Below, piece after piece: positions 1-9,175 of a stretch of DNA of 33,890 bases; positions within the stretch are counted from its first letter, which is position 1; the number at the start of each line of letters is the position of its first letter. Both the position numbers and the translations under genes were made by a program. The notes beneath the pieces were generated by a model, which saw nothing but the letters and a program-made list of their open reading frames with translations, ran no database searches and was not told where the DNA came from. The DNA is from Opitutia bacterium (GTDB lineage Bacteria > Verrucomicrobiota > Verrucomicrobiia > Opitutales > Seribacteraceae): positions 1 through 33,890 of the forward strand of contig JABGWD010000460.1 of the NCBI GenBank assembly GCA_018645725.1, given 5' to 3'.

Positions 1-1142
1 CAATAATCATACAGCCTTTGCGAACCCAGCAGCACGCCTAACTGAGCAGCCCCACGGTTACTTGATTTTTGCACTACTTTGCTTACCGATATTTTCCCAA
101 GAGCATGGTCGTCATTCGGCAATCTCATCCGTCTTGATCCCCGTTGTATCGTGGCAATCGAACAGTCAATCAAATCTTCCGGCCCTACCAATCCTTCGTT
201 CATGGCCCCACTTACCGCAACGATCTTGAAAGTCGAACCTGGCTCGTAAACGTCAGCCAAGGCACGGTTGCGCTGCTGACTGTGATCAGCTTTGTTGAAT
301 TTGTTGGGATCGAAATCCGGCACGTTTCCAATCGCCAGCACGTAACCTGTCTTCGGATCGCTCACGATTATGCTCGCGCTTATCGGTTCGTACTCATCCA
401 CGATCGCCTTGAGTTCGCTTTCCACCATGTCCTGAATCATTCGGTCAACACTCAGCTCAACGTTCAACCCATCCCGGGAGGCCACTTCGAAAGATCGGTG
501 TTGAGGCATTTCCCTTCTTTCTCCGTCCTTCTCGCTTTCGCGCCAACCGTCTTGCCCTTTCAAATAGTAATCCGCATGGCTTTCCGTACCCATGGCGGCA
601 ATCCCTTCCTTGTTGACGAACCCAAGCAGGTGAGAGGCTAACTTCCTGTTCGGATACAACCTCGAATGTTTGAAATTCCCATAGACTCCTTTTATTTCGA
701 GTTTCCTGATTTCCCGATAAACGTCCTCCTCGACTTCATCTTTCAACTTTACCCACCTGACCTTCTTGAATTCCTTGCCGTCCGTCCCGCTCCGTCTGAT
801 CAAATTTTTAGCGGCCGAGTGAATTTCCACAGGGTTCACCCCGAGGAGAACCGCCAGGCGATCGAATTTGGCCCAGTCTTTTTCAGCCACCGAATGTGGG
901 TCAATCCCCACTTCGACGACGGATCTCGTAGTTGCGAGCAGATTACCCTTGGAATCCACTATGTCACCCCTTCGGGCCTTGATCTCGATAAAGTTTTTAC
1001 GGGCTTGATTGGCAAGCACGGTATAGTCATCCGCCTTGAAAACCTGAAGGTACACGAGCCTTCCACCCAAAGAGCAGAAGGCGAAGGAGACGGCAAAAAA
1101 GGTGAGGTAAAAACGAAAAGGGGAGATAAAGAGACTTTTCAT
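1..1142 (-). CDS. ftsI: Peptidoglycan D,D-transpeptidase FtsI / penicillin-binding protein (3' part outside window)
   Basis: Minus-strand frame is open from ATG at 1142 to the window edge (absent from the ORF track because it has no stop). Translation begins MKSLFISPFRFYLTFFAVSFAFCSLGGRLVYLQ and contains YEPGSTFK (SxxK) and KSSNRGAAQLG (SxN). It follows rsmH and an ftsL-like gene. Confidence 0.9.
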   Translation of the reverse strand, partial: MKSLFISPFRFYLTFFAVSFAFCSLGGRLVYLQVFKADDYTVLANQARKNFIEIKARRGDIVDSKGNLLATTRSVVEVGIDPHSVAEKDWAKFDRLAVLLGVNPVEIHSAAKNLIRRSGTDGKEFKKVRWVKLKDEVEEDVYREIRKLEIKGVYGNFKHSRLYPNRKLASHLLGFVNKEGIAAMGTESHADYYLKGQDGWRESEKDGERREMPQHRSFEVASRDGLNVELSVDRMIQDMVESELKAIVDEYEPISASIIVSDPKTGYVLAIGNVPDFDPNKFNKADHSQQRNRALADVYEPGSTFKIVAVSGAMNEGLVGPEDLIDCSIATIQRGSRRMRLPNDDHALGKISVSKVVQKSSNRGAAQLGVLLGSQRLYDY

Positions 1143-1143
1143 C

Positions 1144-1515
1144 CTACCGGGTTCCGGCAAACTCCCCTTGAGCACCCAAACGATTATCGGCGCCTCCCTC
1201 TTTTCGCGACCCGAGTCTCCTCAGGACATCAGCCTGCGAGACGTGAATCGTTTGCCGCGCAGTCGGCATGGACAACCTGCCCGATACCATGGCCGCCAAA
1301 GTCGAGGGCCGAAGGGAACGTGATTTTTCTCCCCTCAAATCCTGAACTTCTCTCGATGCGATCTCTCTTCGGTCCTCAAGATTCCTGCAATGCTTGGCTA
1401 CCTTTGAAATCTCCATCCTCATCCATACGATCCCAAGCGATCCCATCCCAAAAACAAACGCGATCATCAAAGTAAGGACCAATGGAAACCGATTTCTGCT
1501 TTTCGTTTTGGCCAT
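1144..1515 (-). CDS. FtsL-like small single-TM cell division protein
   Basis: 124-aa ORF with one N-terminal TM segment (FPLVLTLMIAFVFGMGSLGIVWM) followed by a coiled-coil-like region. Located between rsmH and ftsI. ATG overlaps the rsmH stop (TGATG). Confidence 0.6.
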   Translation of the reverse strand: MAKTKSRNRFPLVLTLMIAFVFGMGSLGIVWMRMEISKVAKHCRNLEDRREIASREVQDLRGEKSRSLRPSTLAAMVSGRLSMPTARQTIHVSQADVLRRLGSRKEGGADNRLGAQGEFAGTR

Positions 1516-2447
1516 CACAAATTGGGCTGCCTCAACTTACGAAGAACACGCAAACGGGCGGAACGACTCTTCGGGTTTCGCTCCACTTCGGCTTTGGTCG
1601 GAAAAATCGCTTTGGATTGAAAAAGTTCGGCGTAAGCCTCTCGATCCTGCTGATACCTCGAGTCACCCCGGTGCTCGGGCCGTCCCGCCATCTTCCTCAT
1701 GAAACGCTTGACCATCCGGTCTTCCAGCGAATGAAACGATATGACAGCCAAGGTTCCGCCCACTTTGAGAGCCCTGAAGGCTTTGGGCAAAGTCAGGGCA
1801 AGCGATTCGAGTTCGCCATTGATCGCTATCCTTATGCCCTGAAAGGTTTTGGTCGCCGGATGAATTCGCTGCCTTGACTTGCTTCCGCCGACTGCCTTGG
1901 AAACTACTTCCGCCGCACTCATCGTGCGGACCAATTCACCCGAACCCCGAGCCTCCATAATCGCATTGACGACCCGGTTCCACCTGCGCTCCTCCCCATA
2001 CTCGCGTACAGCACGGACGAGACTTTCCCTCGTGGCAGTCTCGAGGAAATCAGCGGCGCTCTGACCGACCCTCGGATTCAACCGCATGTCAATCGGAGCA
2101 TCCAAGCGAAAGGAAAAACCCTTGCTCGGCTCCATCAACTGAAAAGAGGAAATGCCCAAATCCATCAACACCCCGTCAAATTCGTCCGGAGACGAAACCT
2201 TGTCCATTTCCCGAAAACTCAGATCGTTGAATCGAAAACGCTCGCCAAAGACTTCCGACACTTCCGACGCGCGGGTTCCCGCATCCGGGTCGCAATCAAA
2301 GGCGAGCAGCGTGTTTGCCTGATTGGCCTTGAGAATCGCCCGACTGTGCCCTCCTCCCCCAAAAGTCAGGTCGGCAAAATTGCCGCCTTTCCCCGGATCA
2401 AGATGATCCATGCACTCTTCAAGCAAAACTGGCACATGCCCTACCAT
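1515..2447 (-). CDS. rsmH: 16S rRNA (cytosine1402-N4)-methyltransferase RsmH
   Basis: MVGHVPVLLEECMDHLDPGKGGNFADLTFGGGGHSRAIL, GVLMDLGISSFQLMEPSKGFSFRLDAPIDMRLNP, TFQGIRIAINGELESL; MraW/RsmH hallmarks. Confidence 0.97.
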   Translation of the reverse strand: MVGHVPVLLEECMDHLDPGKGGNFADLTFGGGGHSRAILKANQANTLLAFDCDPDAGTRASEVSEVFGERFRFNDLSFREMDKVSSPDEFDGVLMDLGISSFQLMEPSKGFSFRLDAPIDMRLNPRVGQSAADFLETATRESLVRAVREYGEERRWNRVVNAIMEARGSGELVRTMSAAEVVSKAVGGSKSRQRIHPATKTFQGIRIAINGELESLALTLPKAFRALKVGGTLAVISFHSLEDRMVKRFMRKMAGRPEHRGDSRYQQDREAYAELFQSKAIFPTKAEVERNPKSRSARLRVLRKLRQPNL

Positions 2448-2609
2448 GGAAGGCAAACAGACGAACTCAACAGACCCACAATACATTTTTACCCCTTGTT
2501 ACCCGTGACCCAACCCCAAATGAAACGAGAGAGAGAGGGGCTTTCATAGCGCATATTCCCCTTCGCTGGACGACCACCCTAAAAGTCGCCCAATCCATGC
2601 GCTTACGAA

Positions 2610-3059
2610 TCATAGCCCCAACTCCCTCATCGCATCAAAAATATTAACCTGCTCGGCCGACTTCTTTCTTTTGTCGTAACGTCCCTCCGACCAAATCGAG
2701 AAATCCGTAAAGTTACCCGCCAAGACCGCCTTCCCCTTGATTCCGGCGTGACGCAAAAGATCTTCGCTCAAGTTAATCCTCCCCTGCTTGTCGCACCCGA
2801 ATGAATCGGCCCGGGAGAAAAGTTCCATCGACAAAGCCCTGCGCCGGACGTCACTCAATTTCGCCTCCCCCATGTTTTCTTCCAACCGGGCCACCATCTT
2901 GGGAGGATAAACCGTTATGTACCCGTCTTGATTCGGAAGAGCCAAATAAGTGTTGTCGCCCCCGGGAATACGCCACTTCGAGGGAATAGTCAGCCGACCC
3001 TTGGTATCCAAGGAATGGGTAAACTCTCCTACAAAATAGGTTATTGCGCGTTCTACCAT
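2610..3059 (-). CDS. mraZ: Transcriptional regulator / division cluster protein MraZ
   Basis: VGEFTHSLDTKGRLTIPSKWR and DSFGCDKQGRINLSEDLLRHAGI (two MraZ/AbrB-like repeats). Upstream of rsmH. Confidence 0.95.
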   Translation of the reverse strand: MVERAITYFVGEFTHSLDTKGRLTIPSKWRIPGGDNTYLALPNQDGYITVYPPKMVARLEENMGEAKLSDVRRRALSMELFSRADSFGCDKQGRINLSEDLLRHAGIKGKAVLAGNFTDFSIWSEGRYDKRKKSAEQVNIFDAMRELGL

Positions 3060-3061
3060 AA

Positions 3062-3121
3062 CGAAATGACATTCTAACCACTGATTTGCATTATGCCCCA
3101 CTTTCTGACATTTCAACCCAC
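3062..3121 (-). promoter_or_regulatory. Three tandem 20-bp repeats upstream of mraZ, candidate MraZ operator
   Basis: Minus strand: GTGGGTTGAAATGTCAGAAA | GTGGGGCATAATGCAAATCA | GTGGTTAGAATGTCATTTCG, exact 20-bp period, ending just upstream of the mraZ ATG. Confidence 0.65.
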
Positions 3122-3223
3122 CATGGTCAAGTGTTTTTTTATTTTTTTATTTGGAATGACCAGGATGGTTCCCGGGCAATCGGGAATTGCCCTTCCAGGA
3201 GATATCGGTTGAGCTTCGCAAAG

Positions 3224-3982
3224 ATGAAGAAAGCGGGAAGAAAGCGGGCGGATGAATTGGTCGTGTCCTTGGGGTTGTGCGAAAGCAGAACGCAAGCCCA
3301 AGCCTACATTCTCGCTGGGAAGGTCAGAATGGGAACGGAGCGAATCGACAAATCCAGCAAACTTCTTCCTGCAGACTCGATTCTTTCCCTGGAACAGGCT
3401 CAGCCGTTCGTGGGGAGAGGAGGGCTCAAAATGCAAAATTTTCTGGAGGAGGCAAAGGTCGAAGTCAAGGGACTCGCCATACTTGACCTTGGAGCTTCAA
3501 CGGGCGGATTCACCGATTGCCTTCTCCAGAAAGGAGCGGTTTCGGCAACTTGCATCGACGTGGGGCATGGGCAACTTCACTACAAACTCCGTACCGACTC
3601 ACGGGTCACGAACCTTGAGAAAACAAACCTGCGTCACTTGACCACGGAATCGCTCGCCCAATCGTTCTTCGAACTGGTTGTGATGGACCTCTCTTTCATC
3701 TCCCTGCGCAAAGTTTTGCCCCAGGCATGGTCTTTCGTCCAAGAGGGAGGAAGACTGATCGCATTGGTCAAACCGCAATTCGAATGCGCCAGAAAGGAGG
3801 CGGATCAGGGCCGCGGGGTAATCAGTGATCCTCAAATCCAGCAAAGAACGCTTCGGGAAATCAAGGATTTTGCCCAAAGTGAGCTGGTCGGCTCCGAACT
3901 TTTCGCCCAAACCGAATCAAGCCCACGCGGGGCCGACGGGAACTTGGAGTTTTTTCTGGGCTGGGTCAGGAAAACCGGCTAA
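3224..3982 (+). CDS. tlyA: TlyA family rRNA (cytidine-2'-O)-methyltransferase / hemolysin A
   Basis: MKKAGRKRADELVVSLGLCESRTQAQAYILAGKV (S4 domain), FVGRGGLKMQNFLEEAKV, LDLGASTGGFTDCLLQKGA, VVMDLSFISLRKVLP, LVKPQFE. Confidence 0.93.
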   Translation: MKKAGRKRADELVVSLGLCESRTQAQAYILAGKVRMGTERIDKSSKLLPADSILSLEQAQPFVGRGGLKMQNFLEEAKVEVKGLAILDLGASTGGFTDCLLQKGAVSATCIDVGHGQLHYKLRTDSRVTNLEKTNLRHLTTESLAQSFFELVVMDLSFISLRKVLPQAWSFVQEGGRLIALVKPQFECARKEADQGRGVISDPQIQQRTLREIKDFAQSELVGSELFAQTESSPRGADGNLEFFLGWVRKTG

Positions 3983-3989
3983 GGCAAAC

Positions 3990-6623
3990 CTAATCGTTTT
4001 GGGCAGATTCTTGGGATATGAGATCCCTCAACAGGAGATCCCTGCCCTTTTCGGCCCGGGCAAACTGAAGATCTTCGACCCGCGCCTCGATTTCCGAGGC
4101 TTCAAGTTTTCCCTGCTTGAGAAAGTAGGCAGCCTTAAGAGAGACGAAAACAGCGGAATCTTCGGTTCTTTCGAGTTCCGACCATTTGCCGTCCGGTTCC
4201 AAGCCTTGGCAAGCATCCACCAACCTCTGCCCCAAGGAACTCTCCTTGTTCAATTCCGCCTGACGGGACCGGATGGCATCAATCTCGCCATCGATGACTT
4301 CCTTTCGGGCCAGTTGAGCGGCAGTCGCATTGGAATCTCTTTCCGCAGAAGCAATCAGGTCCCGTTCTTTTTCCAACTTTTCAAGCTGCGAACCGATTCG
4401 GCCATTGGCGCCATCATAATAGCCGCGCAACAAACGGGAATCCTTTCCGGCGACTTCGACCTTAAGCCCAATGGACGGGTCGGAGTCATTGGAATCGCCT
4501 TGCAGCGCGGCCAAGGTCCGGTCAGCCAACTCGGCAAATGCATCCGCCTTGAGTTGGGCTGCATATTCACGGTATAGGAGAGAAAAAGAGACAGCGGAAA
4601 AGGATCCGGGACCTTTTTCGGTCTTCTTGTCCAAAAGAAAGATGACGTAGCCATCACGAGATTTGCGAATCGAACGGGTGAAAAAAGAACCTTTGCTCAG
4701 GGAAGCGACTTCCTGGAGAGGAGCGCGATTGTTCCTCTTCTCGCTTTCTCTTCTCTCCAAGCCGAGAATTCCACCCCGGATTTCCATCTCCTGTTCCGAA
4801 AAGTCAATTTTCCCAAGGGCAACGTTGTTTTCATTGATCAAACTCTCCAATTCGGGCGATTGACGGAGTTGTTCGTATGAGGAGGCATACTTGCTCTTCA
4901 AGTCGTCCCCAAGCTCATGAACCTGAAGGAGAAATTTGGAAGCTGCGTCCTTGGCCAAGTCGCCGGCATCTCTTTCGGCATCAATCCTGTCGCCCTCGAT
5001 GATTCGCTGACGAACCTCTTCCCGGACGTCTTCGAAAGTCACTTCCGCCACATCCGCGCTCGCATTGGATTCCGCCAAAAGAGCCAGGGAATCAATATCG
5101 GGGGTCTCGGGAGCCTCCTGCAAAATCAAAGGGGCCGAATCAGCCTCGGGAAGGGCCAAATCAATTTTGAGATCCGAATCAGCCTCGGGATCCCCTTCTC
5201 CAACCGGGCCTTGCTCACCTACGGATGCATTCCCCTCGGGAGCGGGCGGCGGAGGTGGAGCGGGTGGCGGCGGTGGCGGCGGAGGGGGTGGCGGCGGCAA
5301 ATCAAAACTTTCCTTGTTCCGCTCGAAATAGGAGCGCAGACGAGCTTCGTCGGGCTCGGGGGGAACGGAAAGGAAATCCCGGGACCTGAAAGTCATCGCG
5401 GTGGCATAGGTACGGGCAGGCTCGGCAAAGGCCACGTCGTTCTTCCTCTCCTCGTGAAACTCGGCGAGTGAACCGGTTAATTCATCCGAAAAAACCAAGG
5501 CTGTGGAGGAAGAGCTGAAGGAGGGAAAAGTCTGCGGCAAACGGAATGAGTCCGGGGAAAAGGCGAGAACACCCGAACCCTTCGGGAGAGCGGAAAAACC
5601 GAAGTCTTCCTTTTCAATTGAATTTGCAAGGCTTGCGGCAAGACCGGCTACGTCCTGCCCGAGGGGAACCTGGACGTCGCTTGAATTTGCGTCTGCCAGA
5701 CCCGTTATGAAGACAAATTTTCTCTTTTTGTCACCGTAGGAAATCTCGATGCTGTCCCCGGCTTTGGGAAGAGCGGCGACCGAGAGGGTGGCCAAGTGAG
5801 GATCACTTGCATTGACGTCGTCAAGACTGAGAGAAAGAGCTTCGGCATCCCATGCGAAATCATTGATCCGCAAGTCAATCGCGGCCTCCTCGTTCAACAC
5901 GAAACCGCCTTCGGTATAAACATCCTCAACCAAGCTTGCCCTGAAATGGGAATAGAGGATGCTTTCGATTCCCCGAGGATCAAAGTTCCGGTTTTTGCCA
6001 ACGCTTTCAAAGACTTGGCTACGGTTGGCGTCGATGCCCAAGACGGGATCAATGGAAATCAGCCATTTCGTAAAATAATTGTTGGCAGACTTGATGTTGT
6101 GCTGGAGAGGAAGGAAGTCCCACGCTTCCGCTTGGGCATCCAGCGTCAATTTGGATTGAACGGAAGCCCTTGAAAATTCTGCATCGTAAAGACCCGACAT
6201 GGCAATTCGGCGAACCTTGAGACGATTGGGTTGGTAGGGCCATGACTGAATTGCCTGAAAAAGATACTGCAACTGAGTTCGATCGACGTCCTGGGGATTC
6301 GATGCAAAAGCCCTTTGCAATTCGGCGTTCATGTATTGCAGAAAGTTTGCATCCGCTTTTTCCATCACTTCCCCGACGGGCCCGATGGAAGAACCGAAAT
6401 CCGCGGCCACTCGGTTTTGAGCGTTGAGCGATCTCATTTGGTCATTGTCGTTGAGATCATGACCGTAGAATTCCATTTTCTCCCTTTGACCATCGGGAAG
6501 AAAGTCAAAGATCGAGGATCCCTGGGACAGATAAAGCACGAAGGAAACGACGATAACAAGGAGAAGAGGAATGAAAATAAGTTTTCCCCTTTTGGAAATT
6601 AAGTTTTGGATGGCGGTTATCAT
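3990..6623 (-). CDS. PpiD/SurA-like periplasmic foldase (SurA_N-type protein) with polyproline linker
   Basis: 877 aa. N-terminal TM anchor (KLIFIPLLLVIVVSFVLYL), SurA_N-like helical region, EPDEARLRSYFERNKESFDLPPPPPPPP..., EDVREEVRQRI, C-terminal GSFFTRSIRKSRDGYVIFLLDKK. Confidence 0.7.
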   Translation of the reverse strand: MITAIQNLISKRGKLIFIPLLLVIVVSFVLYLSQGSSIFDFLPDGQREKMEFYGHDLNDNDQMRSLNAQNRVAADFGSSIGPVGEVMEKADANFLQYMNAELQRAFASNPQDVDRTQLQYLFQAIQSWPYQPNRLKVRRIAMSGLYDAEFSRASVQSKLTLDAQAEAWDFLPLQHNIKSANNYFTKWLISIDPVLGIDANRSQVFESVGKNRNFDPRGIESILYSHFRASLVEDVYTEGGFVLNEEAAIDLRINDFAWDAEALSLSLDDVNASDPHLATLSVAALPKAGDSIEISYGDKKRKFVFITGLADANSSDVQVPLGQDVAGLAASLANSIEKEDFGFSALPKGSGVLAFSPDSFRLPQTFPSFSSSSTALVFSDELTGSLAEFHEERKNDVAFAEPARTYATAMTFRSRDFLSVPPEPDEARLRSYFERNKESFDLPPPPPPPPPPPPAPPPPPAPEGNASVGEQGPVGEGDPEADSDLKIDLALPEADSAPLILQEAPETPDIDSLALLAESNASADVAEVTFEDVREEVRQRIIEGDRIDAERDAGDLAKDAASKFLLQVHELGDDLKSKYASSYEQLRQSPELESLINENNVALGKIDFSEQEMEIRGGILGLERRESEKRNNRAPLQEVASLSKGSFFTRSIRKSRDGYVIFLLDKKTEKGPGSFSAVSFSLLYREYAAQLKADAFAELADRTLAALQGDSNDSDPSIGLKVEVAGKDSRLLRGYYDGANGRIGSQLEKLEKERDLIASAERDSNATAAQLARKEVIDGEIDAIRSRQAELNKESSLGQRLVDACQGLEPDGKWSELERTEDSAVFVSLKAAYFLKQGKLEASEIEARVEDLQFARAEKGRDLLLRDLISQESAQND

Positions 6624-6703
6624 GAGATTGCTAAATGAAAAAGGGTTTGATCATGAACATTGGGATCAGAACGTCAAACCTTTGAAAAAGGGGGCAACAA
6701 GAA

Positions 6704-7459
6704 TCAGTTCGGCTTGAGTATCGGGGGATCGGGAAAGATCAGGGAGCTCATCCAACTCTGCCTTTTGGAACCGTCCTCCTTGAGAAACGGCCTCAATACC
6801 ACCATTTTCTCCAACTCGAGTTCTCCGGATGCATCATCGGACCATCGAAGGAAGTATTTGTAGCTCTCGGGGGATTGTTCGTTGCCGGCGCCCTCCTCGG
6901 GGGGAAGCTCAACCACAACAACCACTCGACCGGAAGCCCATTTCCATTCCCCTTTCAAGTCGCTTTCGATCCCTCCCCCCCGAACCAAAACCTCTTCGGC
7001 GTCAATGAAGTTGAGGGAGAACGGATAGGATTCCTTCCGGGAGAGGCCCTCGTTTCTCATGAGCAAAACCGGAGAATCGTCATCATTGCTTAGGCCCTGC
7101 TTGGTTTGGAAGGCAAAGCGGGCTCCGCGCTTGATCAGGTAGTACTCGCGGACGTCGCCATCCGGAAAGAGCAGCACCCGCTTGCCGTCGCCAACTTCCC
7201 ATTTGCCTGACCGAACGACCTCATCTTTCCCGGGTTGACGAAAAACAATCTCCGAAAACATTCCGGAGGGCGTATTCCTGAGAACGACCCTCAACCGACT
7301 GGCTTCCCCTTCCGAAGTAAGGGTTCCCTCGAACACCTCGTGCACCCAATCCTGCACGTAACCCTTGTAAGGACCGTCCGGATCCTCCATCCCGCAAGAA
7401 ACAAAAATCAAAAACAAAGGGGTAGCGCAAAACCGTAAAAACTTAACCTCAGCGAGCAT
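6704..7459 (-). CDS. Putative lipoprotein, weakly NlpE-like
   Basis: MLAEVKFLRFCATPLFLIFVSCGMEDP has a lipobox (FVSC|G). FEGTLTSE...SGKWEVGDGKRVLLFPDGDVREYYLIKRG resembles an NlpE-type barrel. Confidence 0.5.
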   Translation of the reverse strand: MLAEVKFLRFCATPLFLIFVSCGMEDPDGPYKGYVQDWVHEVFEGTLTSEGEASRLRVVLRNTPSGMFSEIVFRQPGKDEVVRSGKWEVGDGKRVLLFPDGDVREYYLIKRGARFAFQTKQGLSNDDDSPVLLMRNEGLSRKESYPFSLNFIDAEEVLVRGGGIESDLKGEWKWASGRVVVVVELPPEEGAGNEQSPESYKYFLRWSDDASGELELEKMVVLRPFLKEDGSKRQSWMSSLIFPDPPILKPN

Positions 7460-7490
7460 TTCGTACTGATTACTATGAAAAGAGGACGGA

Positions 7491-9143
7491 CTACTCAATA
7501 CTTTCCGCTTTATTGGTTTCAAGTTTTCTGAGTTCACGATGATAAATGAACCAAGCCAACAAAAAACCCAGCCCGAAGAACAAGGACCAACTGAAACCAC
7601 TCTCCCCCTCCCGGAAAAAGGCGAGCTCGGCGGAAGCGATTTTACCCGTGCTTTTCTTGAGGCGCAGCTCGGGATAAAGCGTGATCGACCCCTTGCCTTC
7701 GCTGCCGGGAACAAAAACTTCGTCCTTGTGTTCCCTCTTGACCAGAATCAAGGCTTCCCTCGAGGCGTCGTGACGAAGATAATCAATCCAGTAACTGTAG
7801 TCATCCGGGGAAGTGTTTCCCGCGAAAATCAAGTCCGACCGCTTCTTTCCGCTCTCCTCGGTTTTGCTTTTCTTCAGGCGACGAAAGCTCAGTTTGAAAA
7901 GTCCGTCCTCTATTTCCCACGTACCTTGGGCACTCTGTCCGCCCAGTCCTTGCTCGTCACAGGCAGGGGGCACAATGCCCCATGCGTTCCCGCTCCGGAA
8001 ACCCGCTCCCAACTGGTAGCTATCGGAGGCCTTTTTCTTGATATCGGTATTGCCCGAGAGGGAATATTCCGTCCAAGGCACGGGTAGAAAGAAGAGGTAG
8101 ATGGAGGAAAAGAGAAACAGGAACAGGAACAACCCTGCCACCAATCCAGTCATGTTCCTGCGGAAACGCAGGTTTCCCAATTTTTCGGACAAAGCCCATT
8201 CCTTCTCCCTCTTTGCCTTCAAGGCCTCCAGGTCCATCTTCTGGTCCTCGGAAAGTTCCTCCGCCTTGACCCCGTACTCGGAAAGGTCTCCGACACCCGG
8301 CAGGGCTTGCATGGAATGAGCGATGGAGGGGAAGGCATCGGGTTGTCCGGTTGCGGATGCCCGCTTCGCCCATGAGTTCCACTGATCCCACTGCGAAGCC
8401 TTCCCTCCAGCCTTCTCGATTGCCCAACGAACAATTTTGCCCAGGGCAAAAATATCCCAACTTTCATCGGGAACATCCGGTTCATCCGGATTTCCGGGCC
8501 GGAATTTGTCCGCTTCTTCACGGGAATCCCGACCGTCTTGATTGAGAGAGGTAACCTCGTTTCCGAAAGACTCCTCATCACCCACGGCCCGGAACTTGCC
8601 CATTCGGAAAAGACCCGTCTCGGTTACCCATGCTTCCCCGCCCCCATCCTCGGTTTTCCCGACCAAAACGTTACTTGGCTTCATGTTGCCATGGGCAATT
8701 CCCGATTGATGAATGCGGTAAAGGCCACGGTGCAAGGAAATCATGAAGTCGAGCAAAAGTTCCGGGGTAAGGCTGACCGGATTGTATTCCATGAACTCAG
8801 CGAGAGAACGGATGACGGGGCCGTCTTCTTCCTCCCCTTCGGCCGGAAGATTCTCCCCCTCCAACCACTCGTAGCCAATCCAATGCTTCCATTTCGTCAC
8901 GCCGAATTCCCTGATCGGCCAAATACCCGGTCCTTCCAATTGCTCGAGAGTCTGGCATTCCTGATGGAAATAATCCTCGAATCCGTTTCTCTCGGAAATT
9001 TCCCGATGGATGAGTTTCACGTAGAGCAAATTTCCCTTGAGGTCACCTTCCGTAGATTCGCAATGGTAACTTTGCCCCGTCGAACCCTCACCCAACCATG
9101 AAAGAATCCTTGTTGTTCCGATGCGAGTACCCGTGGAAAGCAT
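7491..9143 (-). CDS. Protein kinase-fold transmembrane protein, predicted pseudokinase
   Basis: Gly loop LGEGSTGQSY, YVKL (VAIK-like Lys), HGNMKPSNV in place of HRDxKxxN, ETG in place of DFG, WDIFALGKIVRWAI (alphaF). TM segments at TGLVAGLFLFLFLFSSIYLFF and WSLFFGLGFLLAWFIY. Confidence 0.8.
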   Translation of the reverse strand: MLSTGTRIGTTRILSWLGEGSTGQSYHCESTEGDLKGNLLYVKLIHREISERNGFEDYFHQECQTLEQLEGPGIWPIREFGVTKWKHWIGYEWLEGENLPAEGEEEDGPVIRSLAEFMEYNPVSLTPELLLDFMISLHRGLYRIHQSGIAHGNMKPSNVLVGKTEDGGGEAWVTETGLFRMGKFRAVGDEESFGNEVTSLNQDGRDSREEADKFRPGNPDEPDVPDESWDIFALGKIVRWAIEKAGGKASQWDQWNSWAKRASATGQPDAFPSIAHSMQALPGVGDLSEYGVKAEELSEDQKMDLEALKAKREKEWALSEKLGNLRFRRNMTGLVAGLFLFLFLFSSIYLFFLPVPWTEYSLSGNTDIKKKASDSYQLGAGFRSGNAWGIVPPACDEQGLGGQSAQGTWEIEDGLFKLSFRRLKKSKTEESGKKRSDLIFAGNTSPDDYSYWIDYLRHDASREALILVKREHKDEVFVPGSEGKGSITLYPELRLKKSTGKIASAELAFFREGESGFSWSLFFGLGFLLAWFIYHRELRKLETNKAESIE

Positions 9144-9175
9144 AGCAGAATATCAGCCGTTCATGCGGAGGGAAA

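Noticed and set aside
3825-4577. 250-aa plus-strand ORF overlapping tlyA 3' end and the foldase gene
   Set aside because: Antisense to the 877-aa foldase and out of frame with tlyA; no domain signal.
5065-5331. Gly-rich 88-aa ORF (GGGGGAGGGGGGGGGGG)
   Set aside because: Antisense frame of the polyproline tract in the foldase gene.
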